Below, piece by piece: positions 43,962 to 55,098 of a stretch of DNA of 64,000 bases. Both the position numbers and the translations under genes were made by a program. Each line of letters opens with the position of its first letter. The stretch's first letter is position 1. The notes beneath the pieces are model-generated. The model saw only the letters and a program-made list of their open reading frames with translations, did no database searches and had not been told where the DNA came from. The stretch comes from Siphonodentalium dalli (lineage: Eukaryota; Mollusca; Scaphopoda; Gadilida; Siphonodentaliidae). The stretch spans positions 77,975,980 through 78,039,979 of the forward strand of contig CP136063.1 of the NCBI GenBank assembly GCA_032622095.1, written 5' to 3'.

Positions 43962-44384
43962 TTAGATCTTTGGTGAATACTGATATTGAAAATGTTTATT
44001 CAATAGAGCTGCTTTCTCTGCGCTGTTGTCCGTGAGTGTGGTGCCCTTTTTGAGAGGTGGTATCCCAGTAGTGTCTCTCTTTTTATACTTCAGGAATTTC
44101 CAGAATGGTTTGCTGTTCTTTTTTTCCGAGCTTTCTTTTATGATCTCTTTTATGTGTGATCGTTCTGCCTTCCTCATTTCATTCCTGCACATCTTTTGGA
44201 AATCTGTGTACTTATCCCATTTCTTTGATGTCTTCGCTTTCCGATAAAGCTTCCCTTTCTTCCTAAGCATGCGTGATAGTTTCCTGTTTATCCATGGCAG
44301 TTGTTCTCTTCTTCTACTTGAGGCTGTTGGTACCATTTTGTCTATGATTTCCTTTATTTCATCTCGGAGATAGTTCCTTATTGA
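43962..44384 (-). pseudogene. LINE 3 endonuclease-RT linker
   Basis: Basic linker with LPWINRKLSRMLRKKGKLYR, FQKMCRNEMRKAERSHIKEI and PFWKFLKYKKRDTTGIPPL, the conserved stretch between endonuclease and RT. It is in frame with the endonuclease except for the TAA at 44385-44387, and a frameshift near 43970 separates it from the RT. Confidence 0.8.
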
Positions 44385-45200
44385 TTACACTGATTCCTTT
44401 TTTGTACTCGCTCTGGTTGTGACCTCTTTGGTGACCTTTTCTATGTCTTCACTAATAATAGTCCAATTTGCCTTGCTGAATATATAGTTTTTCTTCTTCC
44501 TATTGTGGTTCTTTGGTCTTGGGTAACAATCTGTTACTATCATGGCATGGTCTGATATCCCAGGAACTGTGATGGAGTTTTTCATTATGGAAGGATTGTT
44601 TGTCAGTACTAGGTCCAAGATGTTGTTTTTCCCAGTTGGCTCTTCATTCATCTGTGATAGTCCATGCCTGATGCATACTTCTCTGTCTTGAGCTTCGTCT
44701 TTGACTGTCATCTTCTCCCAGTCTATATCTGGGCAGTTGAAGTCTCCACCAATGATGTAGTTGTTGTCTCTTTTACCTGCCAGTTTCTTTATTGATGTAT
44801 CGAGGCTCTTTATGGCTTCAATTTTCCTATGGGGCATATACAAACTGGCAACGTAGATGTCTTTGTTACCGGTGAGTGATATCTTTGCCCATTCAATTTC
44901 ACAGTCGGTGATGAATTCTGTTTGTTCTGTGATAATTATATTTTCATGACATGCAATGAATACGCCGCCCGACTGTCCCTCTATCAATCCTCAAGGCATG
45001 GTATGATGGTGGAAATACTTCGGTTGATAGGATCGCATATTGTGTTGGAGGTTGCCCTGGTGTTATTCCTTTAAGCCACGATTCAGTTTCTAGTATGATG
45101 TCGGGTTTGATGTGGTGAACTGCTACTTCTAATTCTGCTTTATTTTATGTTAGACTTCTGCAGTTGACAGTGAGTATTCTGAGATTTTCCTTATTTGGGG
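44385..45200 (-). pseudogene. LINE 3 endonuclease domain
   Basis: The N-terminal part reads NLRILTVNCRSLT, a TAA stop, NKAELEVAVHHIKPDIILET and ESWLKGI. After a frame change near 45000 it continues SGGVFIACHENIIITEQ, IYVASLYMPHRK, NYIIGGDFNCPDIDWEK (GDFN), NNILDLVLTNNPS and VPGISDHAMIVTD (SDH). Catalytic Glu, Asp-Asn and Asp-His motifs are all present, but in two frames. Confidence 0.85.
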
Positions 45201-45245
45201 TGTCAAATGTTTTGTTGTTTGAGTCTCTCCTTGATGAGGCATTAT

Positions 45246-45638
45246 CTATTGCGGCCGCTGGGCTGCTGGTATGGGTAGGTCAAATGTGGTGTTAATGCTA
45301 TTTATGGTCGAGTCCAATAGGTTTAATGATTCAAATCTGTTAGATGTCTGCACCTCGTAACTGTGGAAGGTAAAGCTGTCCACATTTAGGCTATCGCATC
45401 TGTAACACTTCCATTCAAGGCTTTGATGTTGTTCGTATTCTTGGAAGTCGTTTGTATTCATGCTGATACAGCTTTTATGGTTCCAGATTCCACATCCATC
45501 GTAGCAGATGCCTTTGTCCGTCCATGAGACGCCGTCTTGACATATCGCGCAAGGGTAGATGGATACTTGCTTTATGATGGTCGCTTTTTTCTTCGGTCCT
45601 GGATTTATTTCTATATCACCGGCTCTGATTAATAACAT
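45246..45638 (-). pseudogene. LINE 3 ORF2 start: 2A peptide plus PHD finger
   Basis: Starts at the ATG giving LLIRAG followed by DIEINPGP, a perfect match to the D-x-E-x-N-P-G-P ribosome-skipping consensus (residues 8-15). A PHD-like C4HC3 pattern follows: CAIC (about residues 30-33), CYDGC, WNHKSC and WKCYRC. The domain probably binds chromatin or RNA in this LINE group (inference). The frame runs on toward the endonuclease until the stop at 45246; open codons extend a little upstream of the chosen ATG, so the true start may be earlier. Confidence 0.85.
45594..45638 (-). other. 2A-like ribosome-skipping motif
   Basis: Fifteen codons, MLLIRAG then DIEINPGP. In known 2A sequences the ribosome skips the last Gly-Pro bond, so the N-terminal leader would be released from the PHD-endonuclease-RT polyprotein. 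Established for several non-LTR elements; inferred here. Confidence 0.85.
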
Positions 45639-45674
45639 CTCTGATGTTTCTTTATCATGAACGTGGGTATTTCT

Positions 45675-46397
45675 GGGTGAGATGTGGGTCTAGCGTGGTG
45701 CATTCCACACAACCCCAGGGTTTCCGGGTGCTTCATTTTTTGGCCCGTATCTGTTCTAGATATTTTGTTGGGTATATCGTAGTTCAAGCTACACAACCCC
45801 TGATCCGCTTGTAGTTTGATTCTTCTGTTGCCCTCATGTCGGTCTTGGACCATTCCATGCACTACGAGTTGATCAGGTTTAGCGTAGTTCTGCCTACACA
45901 ACACTCTTACATTGTTTGGCTCATGTGCTTCCCGATGTACTTCCTGATGTTGATCCATATTATCTGGTTTGAGTATAGCGGAGTTCAACCTACACAACCC
46001 CGATGAGTAGTAATTTTTCTGGACATTATACCTGGTGGTATCTCTACAACCCCTGATCCGCTTGTAGTTTGATTCTTCTGTTGCCCTCCTGTCGGTCTTG
46101 GACCATTCCATGCACTACGAGTTGATCAGGTTTAGCGTAGTTCTGCCTACACAACCCTCTTACATTGTTTGGCTCATGTGCTTCCCGATGTACTTCCTGA
46201 TGTTGATCCATATTATCGGGTTTGGGTATAGCGTAGTTCAACCTACACAACCCCGATGTGTAGTACATTTTCAGGACATTATACCTTGTGGTATGTTGTG
46301 AAGTACGAGTAGATGACCTTATCTTTAGACGAAAACTTCTATGCTGTGTAACTCTGTATGTTTTGGGTATAGCGTGGTTCATGCCACACAACCCCAG
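45675..46397 (-). repeat. Intercistronic array of ~35-nt hairpin units in LINE 3
   Basis: Seven full units and one partial, reading GGGGTTGTGTAG..GAAC then TACGCTATACCC on the minus strand, at about 45681-45716, 45768-45800, 45871-45904, 45965-46001, (46041-46051 partial), 46124-46157, 46217-46254 and 46361-46395. Each can fold with an inner 4-bp stem, GTAG/CTAC in four units and GTGG/CCAC in two; the unit at 45965 has a mismatch (CTCC). An outer GGGT/ACCC pairing is possible in most. The region also stays open in one of two frames with the recurring peptide GLCRLNYAIP. A ~265-bp block is duplicated within the array (45780-46035 versus 46046-46290). Confidence 0.85.
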
Positions 46398-46399
46398 TG

Positions 46400-47232
46400 T
46401 TTGGTTTTGTATTACCAGCAGTCTGACAGCGTCTGATTCCTGATTTTTCGTAACCAGACCTGGCTGAGGAGGGTCCCTGTATGGATTCCGTCTTTATAGA
46501 GATCGTATGAGTATTTCGAATATGTGGTGAGTCGTCGATGTCTGCCCTTTCTGTGTTTGGAGGTGCTACAGATATCTTGGCTTAATTCTGGGGAGTTTCT
46601 ATTATTCCCATTTAGCCTTTCGATGTCTTTGTTCAGGTCCCTGATGTACGTCTCTAGAAGTTTTGTTGGTTTCCCAGAGGTGGTGGGGGTGGGACGGTTG
46701 GATCCTTCCTTGGATTTCGTCTGTTTCTTGCTGCCAGTTTATATGCTGTTGCCTCGTTCCACTTTTCGATGGAATAGTTTGGAACTTCTAGGATTGTTAA
46801 TCGGCAGTCCCGGTGGTGCCTTATTTCTCTGATGATGTCTCTATAGCCTGGTGTGATGCTGCTCACTGATCTCCCTCCTTCCAGACTGGTGTAACCGTCT
46901 CTGTCAAGTTTGGTTAGGTCGCAGGTCCCCAGCCACAGGTACATGTGTGTTGGTCCGTAGCTGCGAATGATATGCTTAAGATTTTGTTTCAGGTATAATA
47001 ACCGGTCACTGATTTTGGCTCCCCCAGTAGACCAGAATATTATTTCTTCCTCTATTTTGTCGTTTTTGTTTACTACCTCTTTTAGATACCTGCCTTTGCT
47101 GTCCGCCAATATGTATGGTGTGAACTTTGGCTTACTCCTCTGTGATGTTGGTATCTCTCTATCCAGGTATATGTGTAGTCTGAGTGTCACGGTCGTTTGT
47201 GTCGTTGTCATGGCAACACTATCTTCTTGCAC
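46400..47232 (-). pseudogene. LINE 3 ORF1, SGNH-esterase-like
   Basis: The first 192 codons contain YILADSKGRYLKEVV (block I, with ADS where GDS is usual), FWSTGGAKISD and MYLWLGTCDLTK (block III-like). After a one-base frame change near 46690 the reading goes on as LLETYIRDLNKDIERLNG, SQDICSTSKHRKGRHRRL and YKDGIHTGTLLSQVWLRKI, where DGIH (46481-46492) would be the family's Asp-His block V. Esterase-like ORF1 proteins are known in CR1-group LINEs and bind nucleic acid or lipid. The frame break argues this copy is inactive. Confidence 0.75.
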
Positions 47233-47639
47233 GTTTAGTAGCAGATAGATTTGGGTGGTCCGGCTATGGATTTAATGACACATATGACAATTTATAATAC
47301 GAATTATATATACAAATAGGAGCATAAACTAGTGATAATGTCACAAAACTGCTTGTTCAATGAATATCTGCGGTCATCGGAATGGATTTCAGTTTTGAAT
47401 ACACCGCTGAAACTCGAAGGTGACGGTTCGAAAATCAGTTAATTTCACACAATTGTCACAATTTAACAGAAACAAGATGGTGGATAATATTTCTATGCGA
47501 CACAACGGTTATGAATATCAGTAGTATTGTTCTATAAAGTCTCTGATATTAGCGATGTTTAGCGATTTTTGTAGAATTTCGTCAGAGAAAATAGAGCACG
47601 TCCGCCATCTTGCGCATGCCATATATCGTCATATTGGCA
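47233..47639 (-). promoter_or_regulatory. Probable LINE 3 5' untranslated region
   Basis: Between ORF1 and repeat T copy 2. On the minus strand it begins near GCGCAAGATGGCGGACGTG, a typical start for LINE 5' regions carrying an internal promoter. No TATA-like box can be called. Function is inferred from position only. Confidence 0.4.
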
Positions 47640-48440
47640 TCGTGAACGCGTGCACGCTCAATGGATTTATTCATTGAGAAAAAAGTATCGCTCATTGACC
47701 AATAATCCAATCTCATTCTGGGTTTATATCAATTTAAGGGCATGTCTCTCAACACGGGTTTCACGCTCTGTACATCACTTTGTTTGTGATAGATTTCTGC
47801 TAGCTGTCTATTTGTATGTCTGTTTGTCTGTTCGCAACTATTCTCCAATACCCCTGGACAGATTTCAGTCAAATCAGGTGTGGTAATACGGGTGGTATAA
47901 CGGCGTTAGGTTTTAAAAAATTTGATTTAAAGATAAGAAAAATATAATTTTAAAAAAATGAAAAAATGTGTTAAATTGAGTAAGGAGTTTAATCTAACAA
48001 GAAACAAAATTTAAATTAACATTTTAATTTAATTATTGTTTTTTTTTTAATTAAAATGTTCAAATGATCAAAATGTGCGCAAAGGTGTTGCAGGCTCCTA
48101 TCGCACAAAGAGGCCGCAGGCCCCTCTGACGCTGAATAAAGGCACCATAATCGAGTCAATCCTGGATCAAGAGGTCAGTCAAGTAAAGGCAATTTGCTTA
48201 TGAGTGCACACCAGAAGCGGCATCTGAACTGTTGTAAGTGGGAAAACATTGCAGAGGGACAGCTTTTAATAAAGAAAAATATTACATGCGTTAATTTGTT
48301 TTCAATGTCATAAATTTCCCTTCATGCAGAAAATCAAAACGTTCCCAGGTTTTGAACTTGGAATATTGTGGGAATTTATGGGCGGAGCCAGAGTAGAGCT
48401 TTGTGGCATGTGTAGTTCAAACACATATCATTGCCAAATG
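47640..48440 (-). repeat. Dispersed repeat T, copy 2 (inverted)
   Basis: Reverse complement relative of 41040-41865 along ~800 bp, with a small extra segment near 48103-48125 (GAGGCCGCAGGCCCC). The two copies face each other across LINE 3 and the 41.9-kb foldback. Confidence 0.8.
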
Positions 48441-49554
48441 TTTTTGCAAAATTTACAAATGGGTTTGGGCATACATGTTGCCACTTAGAATTTCTGCGTT
48501 CCATGGTATATTGGATAGAAGTCAAAGTACTTTCGCGAGGGGATTCCATTTGTAACTAACCAGGGAGTAATCCAGGTCTAATTTGGGCATACCGGTAGCG
48601 TGAATTTGAGCGGATCGAACAAATTTCCTTGTTGCGCTAAATTCTTACCAAATTTGGGAAGCCAGATCACCATACTGATGATAAATAATGACACATGTGT
48701 ATAAAACATGTACAGTGTCAGGCTCACTCTCTCGCTCTGTCTCTCTCGCTCGCTCTGTCTCTGTCTGTCTGTCTGTATGTCTGTCTCTCTCTCTCTCTCT
48801 CTTTCTCCCCCCCCCCCGTTAAATTAAACACAGTACAAAAGATGATGTCCTCAAGATGAAATTTCAAAACAACATCGGTGCCAGTGCGAATTGTCGCTAG
48901 ATTCAGAGAGCAGTTTCCGGGTTGAAGTGAGTTTAATAATTTGGGGAATTAGTTCTTTATGGTAGACAAATGATACATGTAACACATAAATGGAACATCC
49001 AATTAAATGTTGTAAATTTCCAAACAGCGGAAAAACCAAGCCTGTCGGGTGAATAGCGTGTTGGGTCGACAACGGAATATCCAGAAGTGTTCTGGTAGGT
49101 CCCAAACTCTCATATCTACATTCGGACATGTCTAGACACGGTTGTGTGACCAGTACGTTATCTCACTGGTTATGTAAAAGCGCTTATGGACAAACTGCCC
49201 CTATTGTGTATTATAGGCAGCTAAAAGCCCAACATCTTATGCAAGAATTTACGACAGTGTGAAGCAATAAACGCGGTAAGTTGAAATCGAAGTCAAACAC
49301 ATGGTGATAGTCACATATTCTTTAGTTTTTTACATAAAACTTCTCGTATGGATGGTCATTGGAATGGGTTTATAGGCGGTTGTATACAAATATACTTAAT
49401 ATTCCACAATAACGATACACCTTAAGGGCTTTGTGAAATCTAATGTACGAGTTATGTAAGACATTATTATAGGCAACAGTGGGAACATGTGTTCGAATTA
49501 TTGAACGTTTATGTAGGTGTATATAACAACCTCCATTTACGACTTATGTGATAT
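48441..49554. other. No gene recognised; contains CT-rich microsatellite
   Basis: A (CT)n/(GTCT)n tract with a C run spans about 48720-48818. The minus frame at 48851-49129 has no motif. Confidence 0.5.
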
Positions 49555-49733
49555 ATGTATATAAGGATTAACTGTCATGTGGACTGTTTTTGTGGAGATG
49601 TAACCGTGAGGTAAGTGGATATAACTTGTGTAAAACCCGAAGGGTTTTACATACAAGTTATGACCACTTACCTCACGGTTACATCTCCATAAAAATAGTC
49701 CACATGACAGTTAATCCTTATATTTATATACAT
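49555..49733. repeat. 179-bp long foldback
   Basis: Arms of about 88 bp start ATGTATATAAGGATTAACTG and meet at TAAAACCC-GAA-GGGTTTTA. There are only a few mismatches and small indels. It has no evident target duplication. Confidence 0.9.
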
Positions 49734-51490
49734 TTAGCGAAAAAGCCACTTTTGTAAATGTATTTAAATCGAAAAGTGTATCGTGACAAAAACAGCCCAA
49801 AATACCCAATAGCACCCTTGGCAAAAGTTAATAGGAACAACTTCTCTTCATATTGAAACCCGATGATGTATTAAGTCAATCCTGCGCGAGTCCAAATGCG
49901 CCCAAAACATTACGCGTTCGTCTTTCCAAACCCAATGACGTATCGATGGTGTTATGAGCTTGGTGTCATGAGGCGTTACGCATTCACCGAGAAATAACTG
50001 CAACTAGCCACGTGGGCGCCGACCAATCAGAATGCTGGATTTAGTGATGACAACACTTAGTATGTAAATATATTTACATATATCGAAATCAGACCTTAAA
50101 CGGTATCCTGCAGTACAGTATCGGCCTACACCCCTTACTATGATAATCCTTTGATACCGAATTATATCAAAATTAAAACCCTATATATTTTATTCTATAA
50201 TATTAGCCAAAAATTATAAGGTCTTGAATACAAGGGGTGGTTATGGTGCCACGAGCTTAAACTCAGCGTAATGCACTGATTTTAGTCCAGGAGATCGACC
50301 CCAAGAAATAACAAATGTTGCTCATTTTGACGGACAAGTGCTATCCGGTCTAATTTTGTAGTAAAATATATGTAGATTACGAATATCCATGATAGCAGTG
50401 GTGAATTTTAGCTTAATTGGCGAAAAACGTGTTTTTGTTGACCTACCCGACGACCGAAAATAGAAGAATTTTCCGGCGACGTCATAGTACTACTGGAGCT
50501 AATATGGGTACCCTTGCACCCCCTGGGACTTCACTTCTCCACCACTCATTTTGTTCCTTATTATGTCCTTCAACTTTTAAGCAATGTTAACAAGAAAAAA
50601 GTGGCCATATTGACTTCAGACAAAATGGCGTCCATCATGGCCGCCGTTTTTCAGATCAGACCCTAAGACAGTTTTATGCAAATTATAGCGGTGAAAATCT
50701 TGTAAAATGTATACAAATGTATATATTTTCGTGAAGCTAAAACATATTGTCACTTTTTGGGGGCAAAATTGAAACTCACCATCCAAGATGGCCACCAAAA
50801 TGGCCACCGGAAGTTGAAAATATGACTTTTTTTTACAAATATCTTCTAGATCGATACATGCTGTTTGGAACTGGTTGAGTAATGTCACTTTATTTTGTAT
50901 TTCATATATTAATTGATCATTGGGGCAATTAAATATGCACGTTTTGAGGTCATAGCCCCTTCCGTTCCCTCAAAAATTCGAATTTACAGAACGCGGTATA
51001 TAATTTCAAACAAAATCACAATTGGGATTCTAGTCATATTTTAACAAGAAATGAACAGAACTTTGTAATGTAAGTGATACATGTGATTACCTATGAATAT
51101 TCCAACTCACTGGAACAAAAATTCTTACTTTGGCTCAAAATGGCCGCCAAAATATGGAAAATGGTAAATATTGCCCCAGCGTGTCCTGCAACCGATTACA
51201 AGTTATGGATGATGTACAAAATTGACTATTCTGCCTTCTATACATTGAATACTAACATGTATGATGTACCATGGTTAATTGTCAATATTGTCACCACTGA
51301 CCTCACCAAAAATATTGGACTTTTCTCTCAAAAACTTGACATAAATATCGACAAAAATTAACTTTTCATGTTTGGACCATTTTTTTCAATTAAAATGTAA
51401 CTATCTTTGGGTTGAAAGGTGTTTATTGTTTTGGTATATCTTAAATGTGTCACACTACGGTATTTATAGACCAAATTGTTCGCCCGGTTT
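49734..51490. other. No gene recognised
   Basis: Includes several ATGGCGTCCATCATGGCCGCC and AAGATGGCCACC words (50620-50810) typical of dispersed invertebrate repeats. The frames at 50616-50888 (minus) and 51074-51361 (plus) look like repeat readings with no motif. Confidence 0.4.
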
Positions 51491-52560
51491 TGACAGAACT
51501 GTATACTCTCATTAAGTAGACATGGATAAACTTTTTATATGCATCATGTGTCAGGGAGGACGCAGTTATATAGGGATGGGTGTAATATAGTGTGCATTTT
51601 GACATATTTCTCGATGTGTTAATATATAATGCTATGCTAATTATGGTCTGAAATGACTAATATCGAGATTTCTGGTGACCATTCAACGTTTGATACCATT
51701 TGATGTCCCGACGGGGTATATTCTTGGAGTTCTGACACGTCACCAAGCTTCGGTACATGCCACGAAGCTTCGGTACATATGATGAAAAACCGCCACAGAT
51801 TTGGGGTTAATGATGCAAGGTCACATTTTTCACCAGATTTCGACAGAACTATATACTCTCATTAAATAGACATGGATAAACTTCTTGTATGTAGCACTGT
51901 GTCAGGGAGGAAGCAGTTATATAGGGTGGGTGTAATATAGTGTGTCATTTTGACATAATTACACCATGGGTTAATATATAATTCCATGATAGTTACAATC
52001 TGAAATGACTGATATCAAAGTTTATGGTGACCATTCAACGTTTGATGCCATTTGACGGTACGTGTCACGAAGCTTCGGTAAATTGGATGAAAAATCGCCA
52101 CATATTTGGGGTTAACGATGCGATGACACATTTTTCGCCAGATTTTGACGGAACTGTATACTCCCATTAAGTAGACATCGATAAACTTCTTATATGTAGC
52201 CCTGTGTCAGGGAGGAAGCAGTTATATAGGGGTGGGTGAAGTATAGTGTGTCATTATGACATATTCCTCGATGGGTTAATATATAATGTGATGCTAATTA
52301 TGATCTGAAATTATTAATATCCGGGTTTCTGGTGACCATTCAACGTTTGTTACCGGTACCATATGATGTCCTATGGTGGTATATTCCTGGAGTTCTGACA
52401 CATCACGAAGCTTCGATGCTTCGGTACATTGGATGAAAAACCGCCACAGGGTTGGGTTTAAAAATGCATTGTCAATGTTGTTTTTGCCACAGAGCTGGGG
52501 GATAGGTACCCAGGGCCACATGTTTCTTCTGATTTAGATAGTAATGTATACTGTTATTAA
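51491..52560. repeat. Degenerate tandem array of ~300-390-bp units
   Basis: GACAGAACTGTATACTCTCATT-like starts occur at about 51491, 51841 and 52146, with a vestige near 52537. Each unit holds GTGTCAGGGAGGA.GCAGTTA, GGTGACCATTCAACGTTTG and one or more CACGAAGCTTCGGTACAT words. Unit lengths differ (about 350, 305 and 390) through internal indels. Confidence 0.85.
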
Positions 52561-54360
52561 TAAAGATACACCTTGGTTAACTTCATGTTGAATGAAGCAG
52601 TCACAGTATAATTTTCTATTATTGAACATTTAACTTGAATGTCACGAATAATCGGTACATTCATGTTTTTGTTTCGACGGCGACTGTATGCATAAATCTG
52701 ATTTAAATATAGTAATATATGAATAATAATTAATGTACCGAAGCTTCGTATCTATATGTTACAAACACCTAATTATTTTCCATAGACTAAAAGTCCCGCC
52801 GGCCATGGGTTAAGCCTATTTGAACTTCAAGTGGTCAATTTTCCCTTAGAACATCATCCGCTGCACCAGTATGTGACAACAAACGCGCCATTTTCGGTAT
52901 TGTTTTTCAAACGATAATCTTGCATTTCCACAACTACCCCATTTACTGCACAAAAATCAGCAGCTTAAAAATATCCAGACCCCTTCCGTAACTTCTGGAC
53001 ACCACCAGACTCTTCCTGGACATCTAAACATACACGAACGCCATATTTACGTAGACTATGATTTTCTGTTCTCGATTAGGGATATTTCCCTCAATGATAA
53101 TCAACCAATTAGCAGCCAGATTTTTTTGTTATGCTGACTCGAGTTTTCCTACACAAATTCAAGAAGCGTAACTCTATATAATTAGTTGTTTGTAACATAT
53201 AATTGTAAAGAAAATCGAACTTCGATCGCGTAAACCGCGCCAATTTTACAAAAAAAGCTTTACTGTAATACGATAGAAATATAGGGGTCATTGGACATCC
53301 TATTATCTCCCAGTGGTCCTTTAACCCACATACCCCGTTTTAAAATTGACCATTTTTTAGGGGGGGGGGGGGGTAAGAAATAACACCGATACTCGATTCC
53401 TGATAACTCTGGAAGCACAGTTTAGTAGAAGGATACTAATGTCTCATGTCATGCTTATCATATACATATATACTGCACAGTGCCGCATGCCCCATGTCCA
53501 TCCACTCTCTAATGGGAATATTATGACCACAAATGTGACCACACCCAAAATTCAGGGTTTTTCATCATAATTTAATTTGTAAAATCCGACTCGCGTGCAC
53601 AGGATAGAAATGCATATGTATAAGTTTTGCAAACTAGTTACGTATATCTACCATACGCCTTAAGGAATTTATCTAATTTTGAACAGTACAATGTTTAATT
53701 GGATTTGAATTAGACCCCCCCCCCCTCAACTTAGAAAACAAGTAGAAACCTTCTTAAATCCATCTAAAAACATTGTAGAAGCCAATTTGTAAATTATTTA
53801 ACACTATTAAAATAACTAATGGTGAAATTAACCATTACAATCATACTAAGATGAAATGGTTGCAATTTGGACGATTTTGCAGGATTAGTTATTTAACATT
53901 ATTAACACAATTACTATTCAACTTAATCACCAAAATCATACTAAAATGAAATGGTTACAAATTGAGAAAAAAAATGAAATATTTGGGCTAAAAACGTAGA
54001 AAAATGCAAAAAAAATCGAAAAAAAAACAAAGAAAGCTACAAATTTGTTCTTGCTATCATGATTTTTTCTTCATTAACATACCTAAAACATTAAAAATAA
54101 CATGGTCGCAGCTTGTCCGTCAATATGAGCAACACTACCTCCCGATCTCCTGGACTATTTGTGCTTCGGGCGTCATCTATAATACCTTGTAATATCTGGT
54201 CACATGTGCGACCGAACATAACTTCAGCGAACAATAAAAGAGAAACACGGAAATGAATAACAAAATTAAAGTTCTGGGTATATTAGCATACTGTCTGTAC
54301 ATATTGGGTGAATTGCTGTCTCTCATTAACTAATTATAACTCAAATACAGAATCTGTTAT
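52561..54360. other. No gene recognised
   Basis: G run near 53360-53372 and C run near 53717-53726. TAACCATTACAATCATACTA-like words repeat around 53825-53960. No coding or RNA gene supported. Confidence 0.4.
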
Positions 54361-54513
54361 TTAAATATCAGTCCTTCGTTCTCGCAGTCCCTTGTATATA
54401 TCAAGGAATCTGTCCCAAGCCTCTTCATCTAAACGTGGCTCCCCGTTGAAGACTATTCTCATTAACTTGTCTAAAACTCTCGGGTGACAGACGGTTGCGT
54501 TTCTTTGTGTGTA
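54361..54513 (-). CDS. Exon-like unrecognised fragment
   Basis: A 50-codon minus frame between stops ends RVLDKLMRIVFNGEPRLDEE, AWDRFLDIYKGLRERRTDI and TAA. Charged, helical-looking composition and G/C-rich third positions contrast with the surrounding AT-rich DNA. No start codon suits it and no matching exon is visible, so it could be a terminal exon or a fragment of a transposon protein. Family not recognised. Confidence 0.25.
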   Translation of the reverse strand, partial: YTQRNATVCHPRVLDKLMRIVFNGEPRLDEEAWDRFLDIYKGLRERRTDI

Positions 54514-54549
54514 TCATTGGCAGTTGTTGGTGGAATAAGAAGTGACAAT

Positions 54550-55079
54550 TTAAAGGCACGCGCGGCGTTCGTTGCAGAAATATTCATATTTGTTCAAATC
54601 GCCATCAACAGAAGGAATATTAAAATAGATATAGTTTTGCTCAGATGCCAAACATAATCAGCGCGTAAATAGTATATTGTCGTCAAGACGTACGATGGTG
54701 CATGTAAACCAGAACCTGATCGTGTTACATAAGTTTTGCTTCTGTTTACATAACACAGCGCAATTATATTGGTTAATCACACACACGCATGATATAAACG
54801 CTCTTTGTTATTTCCATATCAGGAAAACAGTAATAAATAACGCTCTTTATGTTTACCATATCCGGATCTAAACAAAAGCCAGGTTCTGTAACGTTTTTTG
54901 CTTTTGTTTACATAACAAAGGAAAAACATTTGACAATAACATAATGTTTATGCCATATTTCTGATTGGTATAAGAACAAGGTCTGTCTATATGTTACTAT
55001 CATTTCTGTTTATGGCGGTTTTTGACGGAGCTGAATATTTTAACAGCATACCCACCGCCAACGCCGCCCGTATATTTAA
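54550..55079 (-). mobile_element. TTAA element family G, copy G2 (inverted)
   Basis: TTAA at 54550-54553 and 55076-55079. Inward ends AAGGCACGCGCGGCG and the CGCCAACGCCGCCCG side match the G1/G3 termini. The interior carries AACGCTCTTTATGTTTACCAT and TTTTTGCTTTTGTTTACATAAC blocks, the complement of 38708-39734 without the 533-bp insertion. Confidence 0.75.
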
Positions 55080-55098
55080 AGAGTGGCATTATCTCTGC

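Larger units (their letters stand above)
42287..47600 (-). mobile_element. Near full-length CR1-like non-LTR retrotransposon (LINE 3)
   Basis: Minus-strand element of about 5.3 kb. ORF1 with an SGNH-esterase-like domain is followed by an intercistronic repeat array and ORF2 (2A peptide, PHD finger, endonuclease, linker, RT, C-terminal part), then a short 3' tail ending in CAGATACAGA. This architecture fits CR1-group LINEs (family knowledge). About seven disabling lesions are visible: a frameshift in ORF1 near 46690; in ORF2 TAA at 45145-45147, frameshift near 45000, TAA at 44385-44387, frameshifts near 43970 and 43090, and TGA at about 42910. The 5' end near 47600 is inferred from the AAGATGGCGGAC sequence and is not precise. 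Confidence 0.85.

Noticed and set aside
46524-47248. Plus-strand frames opposite LINE 3 ORF1
   Set aside because: Antisense shadows; the minus strand carries recognisable LINE domains.
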